DNA from: Nanobdellota archaeon | GTDB taxonomy: Archaea; Aenigmatarchaeota; Aenigmatarchaeia; Aenigmatarchaeales; Aenigmatarchaeaceae | Direction: 5' to 3' | DNA: 47,909 bases | Assembly (NCBI GenBank): GCA_018901655.1 | Contig: JAHIEG010000019.1 | Coordinates: forward strand, 1-47,909 | In this document: in pieces, positions 41,373-47,537 of the stretch | Layout: each line of letters starts with the position of its first letter | How positions within the stretch are numbered: position 1 is the stretch's first letter | Position numbers and translations under genes: made by a program | Notes under the pieces: model-generated | What the model saw: only the letters and a program-made list of their open reading frames with translations | Told to the model about the DNA's origin: nothing | The model's database searches: none

Positions 41373-41404
41373 AGTTTATGTATGTTAACTTTAGTTTATA
41401 AGTA
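41345..41404 (-). repeat. Three tandem 20-bp operator repeats at the HTH-nucleotidyltransferase start
   Basis: Three contiguous units of exactly 20 bases: TTAACTTTAGTTTATATGTA, TTAACCATAGTTTATGTATG and TTAACTTTAGTTTATAAGTA (plus-strand reading). The start codon of the minus-strand gene lies in the middle unit. The pattern TTAACNNTAGTTTAT is fixed. A two-turn periodicity of this kind places binding sites on one DNA face, so these are probably the operator of the encoded HTH protein (inference). Confidence 0.7.
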
Positions 41405-41486
41405 TATGTTTATTATTTGTTGAATTCTACTGTAAAGACATTACTGTTAAAATCGATCTGATTTTAAAAATTGAAACATAAATTTT

Positions 41487-41819
41487 TTATTTATATCCAA
41501 ATCGTCTTTCATAATTTTTATGATTAAACCATTCTAAAATAACAGAAACAATTAAAATCTCATTTCTTTTTATTGTATATATTAATCGCCATCCATTTGG
41601 TAAGTCGTATTTCCAGAGATTTTGAGCATTGTATTTTTTGACATAGAGTTTTGGCATTAGTTTTTTAGATATGTGCAAACCTGTAAATGGATCCTTTTCT
41701 AGTTCATTAATTGCTCGATAGATAAAGTCATAAAGTTTTTTGTCTTCATTCTTAGATTGTTTAAGATGTTCAAACGCCTTTTTGATTTTTAAATCTGCAA
41801 ATTTTACAACCGATTTCAT
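41487..41819 (-). CDS. RelE/ParE-like toxin-family protein
   Basis: A 110-residue basic protein of the RelE/ParE superfamily. Residues 20-60 form the N-terminal helix pair (AFEHLKQSKNEDKKLYDFIY, then LEKDPFTGLHI), followed by the beta core NLWKYDLPNGWRLIYTIKRN and VSVILEWFNHKNYERRFGY. RelE toxins cut mRNA in the ribosome; ParE toxins act on gyrase. The typical arginines of RelE are partly present. No obvious antitoxin gene adjoins it: the next gene in the same direction is an HNH protein 18 bases upstream. Confidence 0.85.
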   Translation of the reverse strand: MKSVVKFADLKIKKAFEHLKQSKNEDKKLYDFIYRAINELEKDPFTGLHISKKLMPKLYVKKYNAQNLWKYDLPNGWRLIYTIKRNEILIVSVILEWFNHKNYERRFGYK

Positions 41820-41837
41820 ATTTATCCAATCTCATTA

Positions 41838-42269
41838 TCATTTAATAGTTAATTCTGGTCTAGACATTAATTTTTTTACTCCTTCAGGATCCCATATCCA
41901 AATAATGTGTCCACCCTTGATTACTATTTTTCCACTTTCTTCTAAATAATCTAAGATTACATTAAATGTTTGATACATTACTTCTTTTGGAAGAGCTTGT
42001 AGTAGTTGTCTTTTTGATGGATATTCTTTTGCTTCTCTTATTGTTTTTTCTACCATCAAAACTGTGTCTAGTCTTGGATAATGCAGAATTGCTTTAGCGG
42101 TTCCTTTTTCTACCCTACCGTGACATTTAGAACATAATGTTATGAGATTATCTAAATTATTATTTTTCTCTTTTTTATGATGTATTTCTAAAGCACCAAT
42201 ACTTCCACAAAGTGCACACTGGTTATTATCTCTTTTAAGAACCATTTTTTGTATATTTTTCCAATTCAT
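41838..42269 (-). CDS. HNH endonuclease with C-terminal winged-helix-like domain
   Basis: A 143-residue protein. The N-terminal HNH nuclease reads CALCGSIGALEIHHKKEKNN then NLITLCSKCHGRVEKG, with two CxxC zinc pairs and the catalytic His-His. The C-terminal part (PSKRQLLQALPKEVMYQTFN, YLEESGKIVIKGGHIIWIW) looks like a small DNA-binding winged helix, ending in DPEGVKKLMSRPEL. It may be a homing-type or defence nuclease. Near-identical TATATAAGCTTATC/TATATAAGTTTATC words lie 29-61 bases upstream (42298-42330) and include its promoter. Confidence 0.88.
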   Translation of the reverse strand: MNWKNIQKMVLKRDNNQCALCGSIGALEIHHKKEKNNNLDNLITLCSKCHGRVEKGTAKAILHYPRLDTVLMVEKTIREAKEYPSKRQLLQALPKEVMYQTFNVILDYLEESGKIVIKGGHIIWIWDPEGVKKLMSRPELTIK

Positions 42270-42297
42270 TTTATAGCGCCTATTAAATTATATAATT

Positions 42298-42330
42298 TAT
42301 ATAAGCTTATCAATAGTATATAAGTTTATC
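42298..42330 (-). promoter_or_regulatory. Direct repeat in the promoter of the HNH gene at 42269
   Basis: TATATAAGCTTATC (42298-42311) and TATATAAGTTTATC (42317-42330) differ by one base and are 19 bases apart. They contain TATA-like sequence on both strands and precede the minus-strand gene. Confidence 0.4.
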
Positions 42331-42404
42331 TGTATTATCCATATTATTAATTAGAATTAGTTTAGTATAAACCTTGTTTACCCCTTACTGTTAAACAGAT
42401 AGAA

Positions 42405-42686
42405 TCATTTCTTTCCAATCCTTTTTTCTCTCTTCTTTCTATTACATTTTAAACATAATATTTCACAATTAGCCAGTGTGTTGATTGAAGTTTTACCAAC
42501 TTTATGATGAACAGTATAATATTTTTTTGTTATATCGAACTTCGTAAATTTGGTTTTACAAACTAGACATTTGTGTTTTTGTTTATCAAATGCTTTTGAT
42601 ATAATAGTAGTTGAAAATCCTTTTCTCTTTCTTGCTTCTTTTCCGAATATCTTCTCTACAAATGGTTTAGCTTGTGTTATCATCAT
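42405..42686 (-). CDS. Small HNH endonuclease-like protein
   Basis: A 93-residue basic protein with an HNH zinc nuclease core: CLVCKTKFTKFDITKKYYTV, HHKVGKTSINTLANCEILCL, then KCNRKKREKR. The CxxC...HH...N...CxxC order is complete. The N-terminal 30 residues (PFVEKIFGKEARKRKGFSTT) may contact DNA. It is the second of four HNH genes in the accessory region. Confidence 0.85.
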   Translation of the reverse strand: MMITQAKPFVEKIFGKEARKRKGFSTTIISKAFDKQKHKCLVCKTKFTKFDITKKYYTVHHKVGKTSINTLANCEILCLKCNRKKREKRIGKK

Positions 42687-42763
42687 TAGTACTAATTAAA
42701 ATTTAATCAATAAAAATATACAACTTAGATGGGTAAATTAAAACCATATGCATATGATATAAC

Positions 42764-43048
42764 TTATAGCACATAGAATTTTTCAATCTTCTCTTTAATT
42801 TCATCTATTTTCTTAAGATTTAACTGCCAAACATGTTCTTTACCATGTGGAAATTTAACTAGTAATCCTTTTCTATAAAGATTTTTAGCAACATCCATTA
42901 TATCTTTCCTTAAATGAGACGGAAACCCTTTTGGAAGATCAGATTCATAAATATGTCTCTTAACACCAGCTCTCATCATAAACATTTTATGTAATAAAGC
43001 AACTTCTAACTCTTCATCTGAAACATCTTTTTTCTTTATATCAACCAT
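42764..43048 (-). CDS. Small winged-helix protein
   Basis: A 94-residue protein of a small archaeal wHTH type: ELEVALLHKMFMMRAGVKRH, then LPKGFPSHLRKDIMDVAKNL, YRKGLLVKFPHGKEHVWQLN. The pattern LPKGFPxHxRKDxMxxAKxL is recurrent in archaeal small proteins often found near mobile DNA. It probably binds DNA as a regulator. It is divergent from the wHTH gene at 43184. Confidence 0.8.
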   Translation of the reverse strand: MVDIKKKDVSDEELEVALLHKMFMMRAGVKRHIYESDLPKGFPSHLRKDIMDVAKNLYRKGLLVKFPHGKEHVWQLNLKKIDEIKEKIEKFYVL

Positions 43049-43153
43049 GCTTATAATTAGTAGAACTTCTATTTATTTGTATTGTATAATAAATATACAA
43101 CTAATACATAATCTTTATATATTAGTAAATCTATAAAATCTATTATAAGATCA

Positions 43154-43169
43154 TGGATTATATAATCCA
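43154..43169. promoter_or_regulatory. Perfect 16-bp palindrome before the wHTH gene at 43184
   Basis: TGGATTATATAATCCA is a perfect inverted repeat 14 bases upstream of the ATG. The TATA-like CTTTATATATTAG lies about 40 bases before it. The site is well placed to be an operator for the wHTH protein encoded next. Confidence 0.55.
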
Positions 43170-43183
43170 AAATTGTGATAAAT

Positions 43184-43507
43184 ATGAAAGCAGAATCAGT
43201 ATTTTTAGAAACATTTGGCGAAAGCCCATACATAAAGGTATTAGACTTTTTCTTAACTTATCCAAGTTTTGACTATTCAAAAACACAGGTAGCAGATGAG
43301 ATAGGAATATCAAGAATAACAATAGATAAAATATGGAACGACCTTATCAAAAAGGATATAATAGTTAAGAACAGAACAATGGGAAGAGCAGAATTGTATA
43401 AATTAAATGTAGCAAGCCCAAAAGTAAAAATATTAATGAAAATAGGATTGGAGTTAGCTAGTGCCTATTTAAAATCTGATGAAAAATTAATCACTGTTAC
43501 AGCCTAA
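43184..43507 (+). CDS. Winged-helix transcriptional regulator
   Basis: A 107-residue DNA-binding protein. The winged HTH spans about 20-75: YIKVLDFFLTYPSFDYSKTQ, VADEIGISRITIDKIWNDL, IIVKNRTMGRAELYKLN, with a C-terminal helix (ILMKIGLELASAYLKSDEK). I chose the ATG at 43184; the GTG at 43175 lies closer to the palindrome. It may control neighbouring accessory genes or itself. Confidence 0.88.
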   Translation: MKAESVFLETFGESPYIKVLDFFLTYPSFDYSKTQVADEIGISRITIDKIWNDLIKKDIIVKNRTMGRAELYKLNVASPKVKILMKIGLELASAYLKSDEKLITVTA

Positions 43508-43870
43508 TTAAAATATCATAAAAGTAAATAGGAGATGGCAAAGGGTGGTTGAGAGATATGCAAAAATTTGATTAGAAAGAGTCCTGCTGCATAATTACAG
43601 TTATTCTTGTTAGTGGAGACCTTAATAGCATATCTGCGCAGCGATTAATTATTAAGACTGACTATTATTTAATTGGTTTATATATTTAGAACTCGTGTGT
43701 ATAGCAAGGTCGAGTGGCATTCTGATACCTTTTGGTGTTTGGGTGTCACATTATTATTCTAATTAAAAACTTAGTTACTCTTGGTAGTGCTTTTGTTAAA
43801 TTTAGTTCAACTACTGGTGTTAGAAAGGTTCAGATTAGGGAATATAGTGAAAGGTTGGAAAATAAATATA
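43508..43870 (+). other. Gene-free stretch before the second cbf5 tail
   Basis: About 360 bases with no open gene. Near its end, in one frame, SAFVKFSSTTGVRKVQIREY then SERLENKYS-stop can be read; the last part resembles the Cbf5 segment SEQMILENK that precedes the tail in the real gene, so a short degraded piece of cbf5 may extend back to about 43846. The rest holds nothing I can name. Confidence 0.4.
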
Positions 43871-43906
43871 GTTAATACTGATAGGATTTTAAAGGTTGAG
43901 AGGTGA
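43871..43906 (+). repeat. cbf5 3'-tail repeat, copy 2
   Basis: Codes in frame for VNTDRILKVER-stop, matching the Cbf5 end VKTDRIIKIER-stop with conservative changes and different codons (for example TTA for ATT, GAG AGG for GAA CGA). It lies 4.36 kb downstream of the real gene end, with no functional cbf5 in front. Confidence 0.8.
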
Positions 43907-43914
43907 CTATTAGT

Positions 43915-44184
43915 ATGGTATTAATAGTAGATAAAAAAGAGTTTATTAAAAATATAATTAAAGTAGTGATAAAGTCGATTATTTCTACATTTCTTGTAGT
44001 AGAAATTTTAGAAAGGTTTGCTGGTATTATTATTAATACATATTCACAATTATTGATTATAGTTATATTTACTTTAGCTATATTTTGGTTTAGTTTTATC
44101 GATTGGCTTGATAATAAAATAAATGAACATGATGCGATAAAAGAGGACATTATAAAAATAAAGAAGAAGTTAAAAATGAGGTGA
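43915..44184 (+). CDS. Small two-helix membrane protein, first gene of the SIR2 cassette
   Basis: An 89-residue protein with two hydrophobic helices (IKVVIKSIISTFLVVEIL, IIINTYSQLLIIVIFTLAIF) and a charged C-terminal helix (WLDNKINEHDAIKEDIIKIK). It starts 8 bases after the second cbf5 tail. AGGTGA overlapping the tail stop can act as ribosome binding site. It probably forms one operon with the next tiny membrane protein and the SIR2 gene. Family not recognised. Confidence 0.65.
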   Translation: MVLIVDKKEFIKNIIKVVIKSIISTFLVVEILERFAGIIINTYSQLLIIVIFTLAIFWFSFIDWLDNKINEHDAIKEDIIKIKKKLKMR

Positions 44185-44189
44185 AATGA

Positions 44190-44291
44190 ATGAAAGGAAA
44201 CCTGATAAAAACTGGTGCCGAAATTATTGGATTCATTATACTAATATATGTAGCAATAATTTTAATAAAGGCCTTTGCTGGAGCAGCTTAA
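44190..44291 (+). CDS. 33-residue single-helix membrane peptide
   Basis: A very short gene reading MKGNLIKTGAEIIGFIILIY then VAIILIKAFAGAA: a basic start and one membrane helix. GAGGTGAAATGA provides a Shine-Dalgarno sequence about 9 bases before its ATG. It begins 5 bases after the previous membrane gene and is followed by the SIR2 gene. Short membrane peptides beside a defence-type enzyme may be effectors or anchors (inference). Confidence 0.6.
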   Translation: MKGNLIKTGAEIIGFIILIYVAIILIKAFAGAA

Positions 44292-44329
44292 ATTTAAATA
44301 AAACATATAGTATAAAATGATTGATAAAC

Positions 44330-45316
44330 ATGGTTAAAGCATTTCTAATAGGAGCAGGTGCAACAAGGGCACAATATTTTAGAGAGTCTCATAGAGCACC
44401 ACTGAGTGTTGATTTTTTTGAATTATTAGCAATGCGCAATAGACAATTATTTCGAGATATAGAAAAAGCAATAAGGCCCTACATAAACGAAACATTACAA
44501 GATTCAAATATTGAAGAAGTAATGACACTATCTCAAAAATTTCCTCAATCAACCAATACTTCATTTCAGGAATCATTGTATCAGGCCATATATGAACTAT
44601 TAGCCGAACCCACCGAAAGTAATGAATCCGATATAAATCGATACATTAGAGGGAATATTGGAAGAGGACCAACAAATTTTAAAATATTGTTGAACGATCC
44701 CCGATTGAAAGAAAAAGATTTTTTTATGACATTAAATTATGACCTATACCTTGATAGAGAAGTTCTCACAATTCAAGGAAGCATTGATTATGGTATAGAC
44801 ATTAGGATAATCAATAAAGATGATATGATTAATCGAAATTATGAGATACGGTTTCCACGAGAATCCATTTTTTCAATATATCATTTACATGGCTCGTTAA
44901 ATTGGGAGTTATTAACAAACGGAACTATTCATATTAAAAAAGGACCTGTTCAACCACGTCATACGAGAATAGGATCAAATATATGTTTAATTCCACCAGG
45001 AATAAAAGAATTGACACCAGTTTTACAATCTATTTGGAAAATAGCAGAACAAAGATTACTATTAGCCGATGAGCTAATTATTATAGGATGTAGCTTAAAT
45101 CCTGAAGATAAACAACTTATCGAACTTATAAAAAAGTTTGTTAAAAAGCACGGTGCCAATAGTGTTAAAATAATATACAAATCAGAAAATACAGATTCTA
45201 AGTTACTTGATAATTATTGTGATATCGTTGGTAAGGGATTTAAAAATTATCCTTATGGGTTTGATATAAATGGTCCGGGTGATAAACCGGGAGCAATTGA
45301 ATTCATTTTTAGTTAA
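44330..45316 (+). CDS. SIR2-domain protein (probable NADase-type defence protein)
   Basis: A 328-residue protein of the SIR2_2 type. Signature motifs: nucleotide-binding FLIGAGATRAQYF (GAGAT at about 8-12), TLNYD (about 134-138), the catalytic His187 in YHLHGSLNWELL, and the late core LADELIIIGCSLNPEDKQLI. The N-terminal PLSVDFFELLA is typical of SIR2 proteins in phage defence, which deplete NAD+ on infection. NADase activity is inferred from family, not shown. It fills a cassette bounded by cbf5 tail copies 2 and 3, with two tiny membrane proteins upstream. I chose the ATG at 44330; AAATTTAAATAAAACAT upstream could be an internal promoter. Confidence 0.9.
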   Translation: MVKAFLIGAGATRAQYFRESHRAPLSVDFFELLAMRNRQLFRDIEKAIRPYINETLQDSNIEEVMTLSQKFPQSTNTSFQESLYQAIYELLAEPTESNESDINRYIRGNIGRGPTNFKILLNDPRLKEKDFFMTLNYDLYLDREVLTIQGSIDYGIDIRIINKDDMINRNYEIRFPRESIFSIYHLHGSLNWELLTNGTIHIKKGPVQPRHTRIGSNICLIPPGIKELTPVLQSIWKIAEQRLLLADELIIIGCSLNPEDKQLIELIKKFVKKHGANSVKIIYKSENTDSKLLDNYCDIVGKGFKNYPYGFDINGPGDKPGAIEFIFS

Positions 45317-45352
45317 AATTTTAACGGCAGTTCATATTCTTTACAGCGCGCG

Positions 45353-45391
45353 TGTAAAACTGATAAGATTTTAAAGGTTGAAAAGGTTTAA
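45353..45391 (+). repeat. cbf5 3'-tail repeat, copy 3
   Basis: Codes in frame for CKTDKILKVEKV-stop, again matching the Cbf5 end with substitutions. It lies 37 bases after the SIR2 stop. Its last 4 bases overlap the end of the convergent HNH gene. Confidence 0.75.
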
Positions 45392-45780
45392 AATTTAAAT
45401 TTAATTGGTTGTTTCTTTATAACATTCCCAAACATATCTCTTTTCATTACCTTTCTTTTTGTTTTCTTTTTAACTGTCTTCTTTGGTTTCTTTATTAATC
45501 TTGTTTTTCTTACCCCTGTCATCATATTAGTTCCAATATATTTTCGTCTTTTTTTAGTATGTCTAACAGCATGATGGTTTGGACAAAGTAGTTCAATATT
45601 TGATGCTCTATCGTTTGAGCTATTCATGTCTTTATGATGGTTATGTAAATTTACTCTTTGATTACAGCCTCTATATTGACACTTGCTTCCTGCTTTCCTT
45701 TTCACAGCTTTCTTCTTTTTTGCTGATAGGGGTTTTCTTCCTGAAGACCTTAATCCTAATATATTTGTCCTTACCATCAT
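45388..45780 (-). CDS. HNH endonuclease-like protein with basic tail
   Basis: A 130-residue very basic protein. The HNH core reads CQYRGCNQRVNLHNHHKDMN, then NIELLCPNHHAVRH, with Cys pairs and the catalytic HNHH. A Lys/Arg-rich C-terminal half (IKKPKKTVKKKTKRKVMKRD) would bind DNA. It ends inside cbf5 tail copy 3. It follows the small membrane protein gene at 46001 on the same strand with a 2-base gap. Confidence 0.82.
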   Translation of the reverse strand: MMVRTNILGLRSSGRKPLSAKKKKAVKRKAGSKCQYRGCNQRVNLHNHHKDMNSSNDRASNIELLCPNHHAVRHTKKRRKYIGTNMMTGVRKTRLIKKPKKTVKKKTKRKVMKRDMFGNVIKKQPIKFKF

Positions 45781-45782
45781 AA

Positions 45783-46001
45783 TCAACTCGTTAATATGAA
45801 ACCAATTATCATTAAAATAATGATTATAATAAGTCCATATAATAGCCCTTTCTTCTCATTCTTGGCTTCTTTCTTCTTTTCTTTTTTACTCATTTTATTA
45901 ATCTTTGCTTGATATTTTCTCATATACCAAATACCAAGAACAAGAGCGATTAATGTTACCCCAACTTCTAAAATTATTTGAACATTTTCTTGTGATACCA
46001 T
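45783..46001 (-). CDS. Small two-helix membrane protein
   Basis: A 72-residue protein with helices VQIILEVGVTLIALVLGIWY and LLYGLIIIIILMIIGFIL joined by a strongly basic loop (KINKMSKKEKKKEAKNEKKG). It is probably co-transcribed with the HNH gene after it. Family not recognised. Confidence 0.65.
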   Translation of the reverse strand: MVSQENVQIILEVGVTLIALVLGIWYMRKYQAKINKMSKKEKKKEAKNEKKGLLYGLIIIIILMIIGFILTS

Positions 46002-46077
46002 AATAATAATTGAATAAGGGGATATAAAAATATACCACAGAGATAGAATTATAAATCATATTTACTAATTGATTTGT

Positions 46078-46809
46078 ATGCCAAACTGTGATAAGTGTAA
46101 AAAGAAAATAGGTTTAACACAATATTCTGTATTAGGCGGTGGATTGTGTAAGACATGTAAAATTAAGGAAGACAAAAAAAGCGGGCGAAAGGCAGAACCA
46201 CTTATAAAATGTAAAACATGTAAAAAGAAAATTGGGGCTATGCGATATTCTATGTATAGTGGTTTATGTCCAGTTTGTTTCGATAAACAAGAACACAAAA
46301 ATAAGGCAGAAGATATTTTCATAAAAAATTGTGGGGAAGACTTTGGAGATGACAATACTCTGTTTCGTAAATGGAATGATGATGAATATGCTATATTTGG
46401 TAGTGGCTCTCTGTTTTCAAAAGAGGAAATAGTTGGTATGATTAATAAACACAAATTAGATATTAATAAAGCGGTAGCAGAACTTAATAAAATTGGTGAA
46501 AAGAGAGCCGAAGAAAATTGTATTGAGCATGAAGCAATAAAAATAAGAAAAAGAGCAGAGAGATTAAGAATAAGACAAGAAGCAGAAAAAAGAGTATTTG
46601 GTAAAACAAACATCAAGAGTAGAACAGCATTTTCTAAAAATGATAAGAGTGCTATTTTTGAGAAATTTCATAATGAGTGTGCCATATGTGGTGCTTCTGA
46701 AGGGCTTCATATTCATCATAAAGATAAGGATCCTTCTAATAGCAATATAAATAATTTGATAGTTCTATGTGGCGTATGCCATAAGAAAGTTCATATGAAG
46801 GTAAGATAG
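46078..46809 (+). CDS. Zinc-finger HNH endonuclease
   Basis: A 243-residue protein. The N-terminus has two repeated zinc-ribbon-like units, CDKCKKKIGLTQYSVLGGGL-CKTCK and CKTCKKKIGAMRYSMYSGL-CPVC. A middle region with charged helices follows (VAELNKIGEKRAEENC; RKRAERLRIRQEAEKR). The C-terminal HNH nuclease reads CAICGASEGLHIHHKDKDPS then LIVLCGVCHKKVH. I chose the ATG at 46078. Its stop lies inside cbf5 tail copy 4, so the tail and the gene end overlap by 5 bases. Confidence 0.88.
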   Translation: MPNCDKCKKKIGLTQYSVLGGGLCKTCKIKEDKKSGRKAEPLIKCKTCKKKIGAMRYSMYSGLCPVCFDKQEHKNKAEDIFIKNCGEDFGDDNTLFRKWNDDEYAIFGSGSLFSKEEIVGMINKHKLDINKAVAELNKIGEKRAEENCIEHEAIKIRKRAERLRIRQEAEKRVFGKTNIKSRTAFSKNDKSAIFEKFHNECAICGASEGLHIHHKDKDPSNSNINNLIVLCGVCHKKVHMKVR

Positions 46810-46831
46810 GATTATTAAGGTTGAGAAGTAA
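46805..46831 (+). repeat. cbf5 3'-tail repeat, copy 4
   Basis: Codes in frame for DRIIKVEK-stop; GATAGGATTATTAAG is identical to copy 1. It closes a 1.45-kb cassette containing two HNH genes and a membrane protein gene. Confidence 0.7.
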
Positions 46832-46952
46832 CCTATTTTAGTAGTAAATAGTAATAATGACAATAATTTATATATAAAAACTAATTATGTCTATAGGTGA
46901 CCACTAGCATATATTTAAATCCTTTACTATAAGTAAATATAAGTGATATACA

Positions 46953-47537
46953 ATGACAGATAAGAAACAGTTCGATTCTAAAATTGAAGATTTTGTTAAA
47001 ACGGTAAATAGGATTAGTAGTTTATTAAAAGATAATAAATTTCAAATGGAATTTAGACCTAATAGTATTACATTAGGAACAGACATTTCTATGGATGAAG
47101 AGATTAAAAATATAGGCATAGACGATAAAAAATTCAATGAAATCATGAAAGAGATATCATCACTTTCAATATTAATACTCTTTAAAAACGATGATAAGAA
47201 AAAAAAATATATTAGAGAAAATAAATCGGTGGAAGAAAAAATAAAAATAATTAATGAAAGACTATTAACTGAAGATATGAAGAAAGAATTTATCTTTAAT
47301 AAAACATCTAAAAATTATATATTTAATGATATAGATTATGAAATATCAAAAAAAATAATAAGCAAAGACGAAAAAATTGAACCATTTAATATTATTACAA
47401 TTGTTTTTCATAATATTGATGTCATTACCCAAAGCGATAGAGAAAAAAAGATATCATTTAATATTTCAGAAAAGAAACTCGATTATCTTATAAACGAATT
47501 AAGTGTTATAAAAGAAAAATTAAAAAAGAGCGATTAG
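46953..47537 (+). CDS. Unknown charged protein
   Basis: A 194-residue Lys/Ile/Asp-rich soluble protein (FDSKIEDFVKTVNRISSLLK; MDEEIKNIGIDDKKFNEIMK; PFNIITIVFHNIDVITQSDR). It looks mainly helical with some strands. I do not recognise it. TATA-like ATATATTTAAATCC lies about 40 bases upstream. The next gene starts on the base after its stop, so the two form an operon, possibly another cassette. Confidence 0.7.
   Translation: MTDKKQFDSKIEDFVKTVNRISSLLKDNKFQMEFRPNSITLGTDISMDEEIKNIGIDDKKFNEIMKEISSLSILILFKNDDKKKKYIRENKSVEEKIKIINERLLTEDMKKEFIFNKTSKNYIFNDIDYEISKKIISKDEKIEPFNIITIVFHNIDVITQSDREKKISFNISEKKLDYLINELSVIKEKLKKSD

Noticed and set aside
43710-43740. Second internal cbf5 fragment (AGTGGCATTCTGATACC against cbf5 AGTGGCGTTCTTG)
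   Set aside because: The resemblance is limited to about a dozen bases, is in the wrong order relative to the tail and could be chance.
43508-43870. Hidden non-coding RNA or rRNA fragment
   Set aside because: No convincing stem pattern, box motif or known RNA similarity could be found by eye.
46894-46912. Additional flank shared with tail copy 2 (AGGTGACCACTAGCATAT against AGGTGACTATTAGTATGG)
   Set aside because: Similar over 17 bases but with no tail core next to it and not seen at the other copies.
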